NCBI RefSeq assembly: GCF_030867145.1 | Contig: NC_134427.1 | Coordinates: forward strand, 10,997,001-11,061,000 | Source of the DNA: Opisthocomus hoazin | Taxonomy: Eukaryota > Chordata > Aves > Opisthocomiformes > Opisthocomidae | DNA length: 64,000 nt | Direction of reading: 5' to 3' | In this document: piece after piece, positions 12,979-26,400 of the stretch | How the letters are laid out: the number at the start of each line of letters is the position of its first letter | How positions within the stretch are numbered: position 1 is the first letter of the stretch | Translations under genes and position numbers: made by a program | The notes under the pieces: model-generated | The model's input: only the letters and a program-made list of their open reading frames with translations | What the model was told of the DNA's origin: nothing | Databases searched by the model: none

Positions 12979-13430
12979 AGATGTCCCCCACCTGCTTCCC
13001 TGTGAGCAGAAGATCTCCGAAGTCCCACCCCACCCAAGCCCTCTGCCCCAAGGAGGGGGCAATGTGAAAACTATTCCTGCCCCCTTTTTTAGATCGTCGC
13101 AGAATTGAGTTTTCTAGTCCTGTTTCTTTTGTTGGGATGAACTCATCTCATTCATCACGTGACTGTTCCCACCGTTCCTGCATGGACCTTCCCACTGCTC
13201 CATTAGAGACAGATGAAAACCCATTCAAGGTCATTTTTTATTATTATTATTATTAACTAAACCAAGAATCAAGATGGGAGGAGGCGGCTAAGGACTAATG
13301 TAAGAAATGAGTGAAACAATGGACTCTGAGCACGTGAGCTAGTATCGAAGCTCCAGGGGCATTTTTCCAAGTGTGACTGTCTAGCAGCTCTGAACAGTGC
13401 GACGCAAAGGCAGCAGAAAGCATTTTATTT

Positions 13431-13500
13431 ATCTGTATATGTAATTTATATATAATATAGAGAGAAATATTATATATATATTATATATATATATATATGT
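13431..13500. repeat. AT-rich/TA microsatellite in DLG3 3' UTR
   Basis: About 70 bases made almost only of A and T, ending in an uninterrupted alternating TA run. It lies 450 bases after the DLG3 stop inside the predicted 3' UTR. The palindromic TA content would allow a hairpin in the RNA. Confidence 0.85.
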
Positions 13501-15574
13501 ACGTGGACTAGGAAACCTGAGGGACCTCTCTCAAAAGGTATTGTATTATTGCAAGGATCTTTCAGTTTCTCTGCCCCAGCCGCTGGGCGTAGGGAGTCCA
13601 CTTGGGCAGGAAGAGCTCAAAACGGTACCAGGTGCTTCGGCAGCGTCTCCGGCCGGGGCCAGCCTCCTGCCAGCCGCCCCAGGTCTGCGAGGCAGAGCAG
13701 AGACTGGCACGCTGCCTGTGCAGAAGGGGCCAGAGGTCCAGAGTAACGCAGCAAGGAGCAGCAGCTCGTCTGAGGGAGGCTGGGAGACAGAGACTGAGCA
13801 GGAGGCTGCAGAGCAAGAGAATGGATGATACTACATATTAAATTGCACATTGTTTTACACACCACCTTATGTGTTTGCATGAGAGGTTTCCTTTTGGTTC
13901 TATTTTTTTAAGCCAATTTTAAACCAAAACCATATTGTGTTGCTGTGTTGGCTTTTTTTTTCATTACTCCATTTTTTTCTTGTTAATAATGAACTGAATG
14001 GGTATAAAATCCAGTTTTTTAACTTATTTTTTAAGCTGGCTCTATTGTAAATAGAATCTAGATCTGCGGTTTTAGTTAGGAAATACTCTACCGGCCACGT
14101 GGAACAAATGTACTCGCTGTCCTGTGTTGCTGTGGAAAATCTGGGACTTTGGGCTGGCCCTGTACCTGTGGGCACAGGTGAAATGACCCATTCTAGCTTG
14201 CGGCAGCATGCTGGCATTCCCTTCTGCATTAGCCACTGGCAGGAAAAGCTCCCAGGTGTGCCTTGGATGGACGCTCGTACTTCTCCGAATCAGTAATAGA
14301 GTAGAAAAACTGTCCCCCTCCTCCCCTGCTCCCTGCCCCATTCCCGGCTCTGCTGCATGCAGGTGGTGGCGGCAGCAGCCTTCCCCGTGGAAAGGCTGTC
14401 CTTCCAGCACAGAGGGACCTCGCCTGCTGCTCTGGGCACTGGGGCTTGGCAGGCGAATGGCAGCCACCTCACCTGGTTCTGTCTCTGACATCTCTGTGTA
14501 AATCCTCTTTCTGGAATTGGGCTCTGCTCCCTCTCTCAGGGTCACCTTAGAAAACCGAATTGGGTGCCCCGTGCTCGCAGGTCGGTGGGGCAGGGGGGTG
14601 CGGAGCTGCACCCATCTGCTATGCACTGGGGTTTTTTCAGGCGAGGCAACCATTGGTGCTAAGACAGTTGGCCCTAAGCTGAGAAATGTCTGTCTTTGAG
14701 GACACTTTGACTTCCACACTTGACTGGGGCTCTGTGATGGGAACAGAGCCTTGTGTGAAGCTGGGGGGGACTCGCACAGCCTTTGGAAAGGAGCTATGTT
14801 GCTGGGTACTCATGGCACACGCAGAAGAGTGCTCCCACCTTACAAAGAACCGGCAAATGCTGTTTCTCAGACACGGTGCCAAGCACCAGAGCAAAGGAGG
14901 GCACCACAGGAGCACAAACAGGTAAGTCTTGGCCATTCTGCCTCCTGTCCTTGTAGGGATAAGTGAACGTGTGGGGCGCTGGTCCCCTTCCCTGAAGGTG
15001 ACGGTTATCAGCGTGCCAGTCAGTGCACGGCGCGCACACGCCGTGGTTTTCAGTGTGAACAAGGACTGCTACAAGGCTGTGCGTGTGCTGCCTGGTGAGA
15101 AGCCCTCTCTACTCGTCCTGCGTCACCAGGAGCCCTGCAGGGACCAGCAGTTTCCTGGGACACAGCAGTGCCGCAGAGGAGACGCAGCTGCTGGCATAGT
15201 CGAGGGCAGGAAGGATTTTGCTTCCAGTGGGACCGACCCTAAAGGAGCAAACTTTGGCAATGGATTCCTGTTCGGCATCAGGCCCCCTGCCCCACCGGCC
15301 CTGCTCTGGCTGCTATAAATGTCAGTCCCTGGAGAAGTGGAGTAAGTGAAACGAAAGTCCTTAAGACGCTAGTCACACTGTTCCTGTCTGTGGGGTTGTT
15401 TGGGTTTTTTTGTACTTTTTTTCTTTTTTCTTCCCTCCCCCCCAATAGCCTGTCTCCCTCTCAAGTCACATGGAGAAAAAAATGATGTACTCCATGGCAT
15501 AGCTGACAGTATCGAATCGATCATGACAACATTAGTTGGTTACCAGTGTTTCTTCTAAGGAGACATATATTTTT

Positions 15575-15580
15575 AATAAA
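15575..15580 (+). promoter_or_regulatory. Poly(A) signal AATAAA, likely DLG3 end
   Basis: A canonical AATAAA that I identified downstream of the DLG3 stop codon. It is followed within about 20-60 bases by T- and GT-containing sequence of the kind found downstream of cleavage sites. It would give a 3' UTR of about 2.6 kb. Other signals could be used further on. Confidence 0.65.
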
Positions 15581-15600
15581 CAGAGAGTTGCAAAGAACTC

Positions 15601-18600
15601 TGTCTTTGAGACCTTCTTGTAGAGTCTTTCATTGTGTGCCAGATCTGGGTTTTTGGCGCTGGTCTTAGCAACTATTCATATGGTCTCTCCATGGCAAACC
15701 GAAGTGTTGACAGTGGTCTTAAAAAAAAAAAACAACCAAAAAACCAAAACTTTTTTTAGTATAAAGTAGTCACCAAGAACTTGTCTAAAAGAAAAAGGAA
15801 ATGGGAGAAAAAATTCAAAAAAAAAGGAAGTGGGCTTATTTACAGCCATAACCAGGCTGCTGAAAAGCGTTTCTGGTTGGGCTGTTGTAACACAGGTTAA
15901 CTCTGGTCTGATGACTTGGCACTATAAATGTGTTTTGGGTCATGGCCTGAATTGTGGGAAGTTTGCTTTGCAAATGCAGATCAAATAACAGAGTTTATAT
16001 GCTGATACTTCATTGTTCCTGTATTAGATAAAAAGACAGCAAAGTAAGTATTATAGTCCAGCTAATACAGAACATCTTTTTACAGTCTAACATGCTGCTT
16101 AGACATCAGAGAGAAGCAGAAAGAAGTTGTAAGGACATCTAGTATCTTTTTCTATTACCTTTAAGTGCAGAGAACAGGAGTGTTCACTGGAAGACAAATG
16201 TGGTTAATGGGGTATCATTATACATTCGTGCCTGAATCTGCTTTGTCATTTAGCTGAGAGAACTGAAAGGTGAGAGAGTTTTGTTTTTAAATGTTGAAGG
16301 TGGGTTTTTTTTTGTTTTTTTCCTTTCAAACTGCACACAAGAGAAGTGTGGAGCAGGCGTGTTGTACCAAGCACAGGCAAACAGTTTGCTGACAGTTTCA
16401 TAGTTTATGAAGCTCACTGGACAAATAAAACACAGTTTAGAAACTCCTTTAACTGATCAGGTCAACAGTCTTGTGGTGGTGGTTGTCCACAAAATGCTGG
16501 AAGATTAAACAGTTGCTAAGCAGGTCTGATGCTGCCATTACCACTCCCAAAAAATCAAACTGTTTCTTTACGTAGTGGTGGATTTGGAATGATGAAGTTG
16601 TTGACTTTAAGCATCACAGGAACATTGTCTGTTAGCGGCTGCCCCGGTAGCTGCCAGGCTTCACTGTCCAGTCTGCTGCGTTAGTTCCAGTAGCGCTGAG
16701 TCAGCAGTACGGGGCCCTGCAGGCACTCCTCCCAAGACAATTCATGCTGCGTCCGGAGCTGATGTGTCGTCTTCAACTGCTCTGCCGGTGAAACGCTGAG
16801 GTTACAGAGGGGAGAGGATTATGTTTTCAAATACATCATGCTATTCCTGTAATGTGGAGACAACCAGTGCAAGAGTAAACTGCGTGCTAAGAGAGTGGGG
16901 GGTGACACGGAGAGAAGAACCTGCTCCTTTGAAGCTTTGTAATGAGCTATTTCACTGGCTAAGGACAAATTGCCTGCCAGGACCTTAGCAAAGTCCTGGA
17001 CCAGACAATAGCAAAGCATGATCCTGTTAATGGTTCTGTCTCATTGCAAAATGGGGGGTGGGGGTGTTCTTTTCTCTCCCAAGATGTCCTGCTACAGATG
17101 CCTGCAGCAGGCATGAAACTAATCTGCTGTAAGAGACTTCTAGAATATTAGACCATAAGCTGCTTGTGCTGTAGAGAAACATGTCAGTGCTTCTGTCTGC
17201 AGCTCTGGTTAATTAGCTGTCTTGGACCTTGTCAAGCAGAGGAGCACAGGATCTGTGTGGCTGCTGAAGAGGGGTTTTAAAGGAATTTAATCATAGTTTT
17301 CTCAAAAATTTTCTCTGTTGGTGCCTCAGATGCAGGCACCTGGACAGCTCTCTTGGATGTGGCTCTTCTTGCTTCTGGTGCTTGCTATCGTAACTTTCAA
17401 GGACTGCTATCTCTGCTTTTCTCAGGCTGTCACAGCAGGATTCACGGCACTAAAGCATCTCCTGTGAAGCAGGTAAAGGTATCATGATGTTAAAGGTATT
17501 TCTGTCCTTGAAGAATCATTAGGTACCCCTGACCTTTAGGATTTATTTATATCCCTTGCGTCCAAAACGAGGGTCATGTTGTTTTGCTTTAGGTGTTTTT
17601 TTAACCCTAAGGAAGAAGATTATGTTGTTTGGGTGAGTCAGTGCAGCACCTGTTAATGGTGCAAGCAGCCAGAAGTACTGTGGGACTAGCAGTATCTTGC
17701 TGGGGCCACACTTGGCTCACCAGAGGGGTGTCTGTGGTATTTCCTCCCTTAGTTCCAGCGCACGACTTGACGAAAGCTTCCCCCCAGTCCTCTAATGAGC
17801 TTCAGCCCTCTTCCAATTACGTTGATTTCTGTGCTCACTTCAATTCTAAGTGGCCAGACCAGCCCCTCTTCCTTCCTGCTGCTCCAGAATGCTCAGTGCA
17901 GATGTGATATTAACAACAGCAAAGGTCTTCTCCAGCCGTGCGGCGGGAGGCAGCCCGAGGCTCGCCCCGAGTGGCAAGCGGCTGGAGAGCCAGCGCTCCT
18001 ACCACAGGCACCTCTGGGTAAGCCGTGGCCTAAGGGCTCCAGGGCTCAGCAGCTATGGCTCCATCTCTGCCCCGCACCCAGCCTCTTCTCAGCAAGGGCT
18101 TCTTTTTCCCTGCAGCCACATTCCTAGTGGCTCGGTGGTAAAGCCACCCTCTCCCTGGACCCACTCTCCAAGTCACATTGCATTTCCCTTGTGCCTCAAG
18201 ACTGTGGGTGCTCCCTAAACAGTTAAGAAATCATGAGATGAGGGAAAAAGACAGGGCATTAAGTACAGGCTGGAGAAAGGGGGGGAATTTGTGAACTACT
18301 GCCCCAGAGGATACATTTGTGTTCTCAGAAGCAAGGAGGAGCTCTGCAGCTACAGCGCAAGTGTCCAGCACACCCTGTAGCTTCCACAATGCCGTGTAAA
18401 TCAGAAACTGCTGCCGCAGTGCCACCCTCAGGATGAGCACCCAGGCTCTCCAAGCCGAAACAGTGCTGCAACAAAACAGGGATCAACGAAAAGAGAAGAC
18501 TGGGGGAGGAATGAGCAGCACTGGGGGTTTGTTGTTGTTTTTTTTCCAGGTCAGCTGTTGCTGTCTTAAAAAGATTTCTGTCCCATCAGCCTGCATCTAC

Positions 18601-21600
18601 ACTAGCTAACCCAGTGCACAGACACCTGCAAAGCAGAGTGCTTCCACACAAGCCACCTCTTGGGAATGGTCACTGGAAATCCAGCTAATTAAGGTCTGAA
18701 TCAACTAGGAGAGGAATTCTTGTCCTGCTTAAAACTTCTGGTAAACACTAACCCTGGACTAAATGTACAATGCAAAAATGTGCAGAGAAGAGGCAAGAAG
18801 TACTATTAGCAGTCTGTAACTGATCTGCACGCCTTAGTAAAGTCTGCAACATAAAAGAAATCAAACTGAGCATCTCCAAGGAAAAAATTCAAACAATTCT
18901 GGCTGTGGGCAAAAACACATTTAATACCTGCTGCCCTCTACGGCTGTATGTAATTACCTGCTACACTTACAGGGCAAATGACCTTCTCATCTGGTGCAGT
19001 GTGAGACCTTTACCTGTTTATGTATTTGTGCAAGTCAGAACAGAAAGCAATAATTAAAGCCAGCCCCACAGGCACCAAGGAGATGCTACAGGCAGCAATG
19101 GCTACCTTCGGCTCCATGGCATCGCTTACAGTCCCTGCACTGATGGGATGCAGCATACCTCTCCCAAACCGTGACTCCAGAAGACTTTTCTGTGGCATTT
19201 GAGGCCTGGCTTTTTACGGGTTCAAAGGTGTTTCTTAGTTAAACAGACAGCACGTTGTGCATTAAAGATCTGAAAGCAGCTGCTCACGGAGTTACACGTT
19301 AGACCTGGTGAACTGAGCATGCTAGGTGGGGAAACTAAAGAGATCCATCCTCCTGTGTGTCTCACAGCAGCCATCTGCATCCGGCAGCCTGGGTGATTTG
19401 TCTGGGTACCATGAACGGAATGCCACGTAGTTCAGTGGAAGAGGCTTCCACTGCTTATACTACCTCAGCCTGAAGAATAAAGGCCCTGTGGTCGACCTCA
19501 GGAATAAGAACATGTACATAACCTTCAGCTGAACGTAATTATTTCTGCTTTCATCTTTGCATCCTGTTTATTTCCACAAAGGTACCTTCCTGTTCCTACC
19601 AATGTATAGTTCTATATAGCTGAGCCTGAGGAGCAACGAGACCCTTCACAACTCTCCAGCAGAGGTGCAGCACCAGCCTCAGCTGCAGCATCCAGTATCT
19701 TGCTATCACAGGCACCAGATCATATAGAATTCCCAATACTTCCCCGGCTGCCACCTTCAGTATAAATTCACTCCTTTAGGGAGTCCCCTGCTCACACTAT
19801 TGTCCAGCAGCTGATACTAACCTGTGCAGTACTACAAAGCATCTAGTACAGTAAGCTCCTACTTAGCGTTGCTGTAAACGCCACGCTGACTTACGTGTCT
19901 GTGTGTACCTGTCCTCAGGAAATGGCCCTGTACCCAGCTGCACAACAGACGTGAGGACGTGGCAGCCATGCTATGGGCTGGTTTCTAGCTTCAGCTGTAG
20001 GACGCAACGTGGCTCCTGGCACACACAAAAATCAGAAATCACAAATATTTGGTTTACCCAGACTATGAAAAGAAGCCAGACACGGAGCATTGATAGGGAC
20101 TGCAACACAGAAGAACTTTTTTAATTACTTCTTGGCCCTGACCACTGCACTAAGCACACTACTAAGCTCTTCTTCCCCAGCACGTCAGGCTTTCAGAATG
20201 GACTACAACTAACGCAATTTCTTCTTTTCTATAGCCACCATCCTGCTGTTAGCGGCCCTGTCCTCTGTCTGAATAGGCTTTAATAACCTGGCTCCAAGTA
20301 AAATATATTTTTAGATTTTAAAAGCAAAATTAAGTAAATCTTAATCTCAACCAGATTATTTTATATCTGAAAGATACTGCTGCCTATCAGCCCTGCCTTC
20401 TGTGTAAAGTTTGTAAAGAATAAGCAGCAAAGCACCTTTAGTTCTCTAAAGCAAACCAGGGGACCTGAAATGACTGTTAGCATTCCTCAGGGTGCTTGGA
20501 TATCCTCTTAAAGAAACAGCAAAAGAATCCTTATAGGATGTATGCCCAGTTACAGATCATGCAAATGTATATGTGGTCTATCACACAAAAGACACAACAT
20601 ACTGTCTTCACTTTCACCTGCCTTACGACAGTGCAGCAGCTCTAACTGAAAAGCCACCAGTACACATCTACCAGCTACGATACCGACCGCATCTTCTAAG
20701 CAGGCAACTGACAGCTTGAATCCATGCTTTCTGCTCAAGCACCGTATCAGCCTATTTTTTTAAAATAAATAAATAAATAATTCAAAACTCCTATGCTAAG
20801 GACATCTAGGCTCTGCTAGAACCCACAGTACTGGTCCCCCAGCACTCAAAGGGCTTTACTGGCGCACACCGTTGCTCCTTCCCACTCCGGTCACCTTTAT
20901 TTCCTTCCAGAGAAGGGCTGGGCACACTGGAAGATGCATGGCCTTGTACTTATATGCAGGCAGAATGCAACAATTTGTTCTCCAGCGTTAGGCCATCAAG
21001 AGGCATCATGGAGCACATCTGTGCTACAGTACAGGAGTGAACACTCAGGCTGTGTTTTTTCTGACTTCTGAACCTGCTGGTCAAACAGCAACAGCTGTGT
21101 AGACCTAATTATGTTTCTTAACCCCATGTCAGCTCTCCACACTCCTCACTGGAATTTCAGGAGGGAGGTATCTCTTCAATCCAGCTGCAGTAAGATCCAT
21201 CCATTTATAAGCCTGTGTTTTTATGTGGATTTGGGGTGGATTCATGCTGAACTGTGACTGGTGTGTTAGTAGTTTTCACAGAAAAAATGTCAGAGATCAC
21301 TCAAACAGATCTGATCTAATAGTTTATTGAGTTCTCATCAGTAAATTTAGGTATATTTAATAAGTACAGATGGATTGGCGGTCAATACCATTTACTACTC
21401 TTAAAGTTAGTATGGAATACAAAGATTATCACTTAAGCTTACTATACATATCTGAAACATTACATGCATGCACAAAATGTCACTCACCAACCCATCGATG
21501 CCTGGTGCCAGGTAAGGGATCTCTCAGCCATGAGGGGTAACCTGGAGAGGCGTCGCTGCTCAAGGGGAGATCGTTGCTGCGCAGCCAGCTGCTGGGGAGG

Positions 21601-23474
21601 GAGAGCTCAACAGGCATTTACAGTTTGAAGTGGTTGATTTGTAATCAGATTTTCTGCTGTGTTAGGCAGTTTCGGCTGCTTATCAGCCCAGTTTCCAGCC
21701 AAACCGTTATTTTTGGCGTTTGGTGCTGAGTTCTCACTGATCGCCTCACACAACAGGATTAATTCCGGTAAAGCCTACTTGCTGAGCATCTGCCTGGGCC
21801 AAAGTTCAGTTAGCTCAAACAGGAGGAGTGCATCCCTCACAGTCGTCCATAAACAGCAGTACCTAGTCAAAGCTTTAGCTTTTCTTGTGAGCTAAATAGC
21901 ACCTGCTCTTCTTTAACTAAACTGTGAAACTGGCAAACAGCTCTGAATTCTTGTCCATGCTGAAATGGACTGAAAACTAAACAATCTAATAAATATTTAT
22001 GTAGCAAGGCAGCTATGACATCCAGAGGAGATGCCTGGTCTTGGAATACTTTTATTGTTCTCATTGCCACTTACTACTAAAATCAGGTATTTAAACCAAC
22101 CTGTTACACAACAGCAGACACATCTCATGGAAAAGTATTTATTTTCTGTCATACAGCTCCAGAGAATGAAAATTATTCCCCAGAGGAAAACAATTACATT
22201 TATTCAATAAACACTTCCTAAACAGTATGTAACTTAATTGCCAACAAGAAGGAGATCCTGGTTTCTTTTCCACTGCTCCCACAATGCCATGCCTTCGCAG
22301 AGCTAACGGCCTCTTTCACTCAGCAGAATGTTTCCAAGAGAGACTGCTGTCCTCCTTTCTGCAGTTGTGGTTGTCATTATTCTTCCTCTGGAAAAAACCC
22401 TTTTGCTCTGTCCAGTTTGTCCAGAACCTCACTATAAAGACCAATCATCTGGAGAATATAAGCACCAGAGGTTTCAACAAGGATCGATAACATTGTATCA
22501 TTCAACTACACAATATAACAAACTGACAAGGAACAGAAGCAAGGGAATAGGTGGGAGACTACCACCAGCTGCTCAACCCAAAATTTCAGATTGATGTAAA
22601 GATTTTGGCACAGATTTAAATACAGTGGTTAAAAAAAAATAGTTAAATCAGTGCAACCTAACAAAGGTGGGTTTATTTATACTGACGTAAAGCATAGTTT
22701 ATAGCCGAGTCTTACATGAGTGAATAAACCTATTCACAGAATGACAGAATGGATGAGGTCGGGAGTGATCTCAATTCTCATTGTCTTAACTGATGTATTT
22801 AAAATGGTGCAAAAGTTGCAACCAGCTCTTGACTGCCCAGCTCGTGCGTAAGAGAATGAATGATGACTGCACACACCAGCCATGCTGCACTGTGTTGGAA
22901 TCCAGGTAGGAGACCAGCCAAAAGCTGTAGAGAGCAGCTTACTTGTGACAGAGTAAGAAAAAATGTCATTGCTTTCTACAGAGGTGCTAGCCCTGAAATT
23001 TCTCCCTCACAGGAAGCGGCTAAGTGACACGTGAAAAGATGAGCTTAACGATTTTATTCACATCAGTTTAAACACTGTTTTTAAGACATTAGATTATACT
23101 AGAAACCAAGCTTGAAAGTATTTACACAATAGCTGATCTAAGTAAACTGGCACAGCACCTTGGCAAGTGCTTGGCAGCAAGGTACAAGGGTTCTCCCATG
23201 GCCACAAATAGTCAGAAGTTTATTTCCAGTCTGCCACTTACACGGTCCTTCCAGTAAAAGGACACTACATTACCCTTTCTATTGTCTATCAAAACTTATC
23301 TGGCCTTGCCTTGAAAAAATTTTAGCATCAAGCTTCCCCAAAATATTTAGGTGCCATGCTTCTCCCTGAAACTCTTAAAAGATCATCTCTAGTGGCTTTT
23401 TCACCCAGACCTGTATCTCAAATTCAGGCCAGATATCCAGTCCTGCACCCTCAAATCCATCTGCTTGCACTTAC
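15601..23474. other. Intergenic / TEX11 3' region, no supported exon
   Basis: Composition falls from GC-rich to AT-rich across this stretch. No conserved protein was recognised on either strand. It should contain the last short TEX11 exon and 3' UTR on the minus strand, because mammalian TEX11 has roughly 30 more residues after the last exon I can place, but no match to the mammalian tail (MLYSQLVEAL-like) is visible. Minus-strand AATAAA signals occur at 21323-21328 and 22199-22204, for example. A short reversed CR1 tail is present near 22.75 kb. Confidence 0.5.
22733..22790 (-). repeat. Short CR1 LINE 3'-end remnant, reverse orientation
   Basis: The + strand reads CACAGAATGACAGAATGG followed by ATGAGGTCGGGAG. 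This matches the familiar reverse complement of the CR1 3' tail (CACAGAATCACAGAATGG-TTGAGGTTGGAAGG). Similarity fades after about 55 bases, so this is a small or decayed fragment. Confidence 0.6.
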
Positions 23475-26400
23475 ATGGCCTTCATAGCTTTTCTTCAAAG
23501 ATCCTAAATGATTGAGGAAACGCATTCCTAATCCACACCACTGCTCAGCTTCCTTATATTTACCAACGGTATACTGAAATATTCCTGTATTCCAGGCTCT
23601 TGTCATCAACCAAAGGATCTCCATCTCTGGGTAAGCATCCTGGAGGAGCAAACAAGAAGCAGCAGCTCATCAGAAAATAGACTATTCACTTTAAACCTCA
23701 CAAGTCAAAAGCGCATCAGAGTGTAGTTTCAGAGTGGGAAAACAGCTGGGTTTGGGAAATTGCAAAGGACAATTTCTTCAGAGCCATCCTGTACTTCGCA
23801 CTTCATCAGCACTACTGTCAAACAGCTTGTTTCCAACATGGGTAAGTCGTGCTGCAATTACCTATCAGTAGGTCAGAAAATACAATTCTGTGGGACTGAT
23901 GCTGGAATGGAAGTATGCTTTCCAACAGCATTATCTGCAGACAGGCTGAACTTGCTGTCATGATGCTTTGGAGTTTACCCAAACAGTACTGAACAGCAGG
24001 ACATAGTTGCTCGCTACAGATTAGAACCAGCAGTTCTTATGTCTTCAGAATATCTCTATGCACTGTGGCAATGGCTTGACAGGGTGAAAGCTGCCCTTAC
24101 AACTGCAGAACACAAGCCAGAGTACCCAACAGTACTTTGAACCTAGTGGGGAACTGATTCAGTTGGGAAAGGCAAGAACAAGCAATTATTTATTTGCCAC
24201 GCAAATCCTCAAGGGGAGGCTGAAACGACTTGTCTTCCCTCTTTGACAGATACTTCTCATCCTAAGAGAGCCCAGAGTGAATTTCTGAACTGCAGCATCC
24301 ATTTCTGAATAGGTGGTATAAATCAAGAGTCGTGTACCAGCTTTCTAACTGATAATGTACTGATATGATGCCCCAATGTCCTCCTAGCATGATACCACTT
24401 AGTACCTGCTGCCAGGAGCAAGACTGCAAAAGAGGGCCTTCTAATACTGTGAAATATTGCTGTTATGAGTATCAGTCCACATTAACATTTCATTCATAGC
24501 CTTCAACAAGAGCATTAACAAAGTTATAGATGAGAACTTTGGTGAAAAGCAGACATGAATGTGGACACATTCTTTTTTTGGGGAACTTATGAACGGTGTA
24601 TCTTTATGCCACTTTTATAAATGAAGAGACACTCAAACCTGACTAAAGAAACAGCCATGAAACTGAATGAAGCTATAAAACATAGTACTGGTTTCATTAG
24701 TCCTGAACAGGAAGACTTCTTCACCGATTTTTACAACTGCCTTAACTTTACGGCATAAAGCTTCAGGCCTGAAAGGAGCAGTAGAAATGCTTACTGAAAG
24801 AAAGATTTTACTCTCCATATACCTGTCCTCCCAGAAACAAAGCACATGGTGCCACAAATACTGACAGCACAGGAACCTAGTTCTAGGTCACTTGGAAAAA
24901 AACAGTAACACAGTAAGTTCCCTAATACATTTAACAAAACAGAGCCACAAAAAAAGCAAGACTGGTATCCAAATTTTAGCTGGCTTTAAACTGATCTGGA
25001 AAAGTAATCTGCATTTAAAAAAACATAATCAGCAAGCAAGAGGAGGAAAGCTGGACATTCTAACTCAAGATGTTTCTAACACAGGCACTGAAAATTTGGC
25101 CTTAAACCTCTCTAAAAAAAACCCTCATAAAATCCAGGGAAATTCATAATTCAGTTGTAAATATCCAAGAGGCATTTCTTTTGAGGTAATTTCAGTGTAC
25201 CTTTTACTGAAGAAGTCTTAGCTGCTCCACTTGTAACGCTATGTAATGTTCAGTCTACTAATTATTCTCACTCTGATGAGAATTCTTTTTAAATGTGCTC
25301 AGGATCATCTCCCAATCTCATTTTCCTGTTCAACTTACTGTGCTGCTGACTACGCTCAGACCATCTTCAAAGTAGTCCCACACCTCCTGCAGTACACAGG
25401 CATCTAAGTCTGTTAATCCAGTCGGCAAAGAAAGATTAATCAAGCTATGCAAGCATTTGCTGAGAATTGAAACAGAGCAAAAGAGGAAACATTAAACACC
25501 ACGTGCACAAACAGGTACTTTTTAGTATCAGCAGCTCACTAACTTTTGTCTCTATGATTGTCAGACAGACTTGTCTACCTTGGTGCTTACTACACTCACA
25601 TTCTTATAGCAGAAACATATATTTTCCTAGTAGCAGAACACTTTCATACAAACTATGCAAGATGAGAGCCAACAGCAGCAAGTACTTCACTATTTTCATT
25701 GCTGGGCTCTAAAGTAACACACAAGGAAAAACATAATATCTTCTATGGTGCTACACATGACAGCCAGGAGAAAGGACCTTTTCTAACTTCACCAACAAGA
25801 ACTAAGTAGCCAGCATCCTCAGAAAATCAGTAACAAATACATGGTGTCTGAAAACAGGTCTTTCTTTCTCAGTGTGAAGTGAGAAAGGCAATATTAACAG
25901 TTGGCTTTGGCCACTGGCTAATGGAAGGAACGCAGAGAGGAGGAAAAAATCCTTTATGGGATACAAGTGAGAGAGAAGGCCACACACCAGGTTGTTTTTC
26001 AGATTCCATAAGGTACAGCTGTTAGAGAGCCAGTTACCCAGCAAGATAAATCATGTACGTACTATGGCATCATATCACTAATTTACAATTCATGGCTTTC
26101 TTCTCAGCCATTAATATCTTTCCACTTCATTGTCTTTGAAATATTTAGTTCACTACTGCAGGATAACAATTGAAATTAACACCTTCCTCACAAGAAACAG
26201 CCAGAGACCTCTTCTGCATCCAACTTTCATTTTCCTTACTCAATAGATTCATTTATTGGAAACAAGACTGTTTCAGAAAACATGCCACATAAACAAATTG
26301 CAGTTAATACATCTATCAGACAGTCATACTCGAGAGGTACAATTGGTTGTTCAGCAAGAAGCGGAACCTTGCACATAAGCCAAAATCCAGTTTTTTCAAA

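Larger units (their letters stand above)
12979..15600 (+). other. DLG3: DLG3 3' UTR
   Basis: Sequence from the DLG3 stop codon to the region just past an AATAAA at 15575-15580. It contains a TTA-repeat run near 13237-13256, an AT-rich microsatellite at 13431-13500, and several T-rich stretches. No conserved coding frame is visible. The end is placed by the poly(A) signal and is approximate. Confidence 0.7.

Noticed and set aside
21489-21640. Possible last TEX11 exon on the minus strand near a reversed AATAAA
   Set aside because: A stop-free stretch exists but shows no similarity to the mammalian TEX11 tail, and no convincing acceptor in phase 0 was found.
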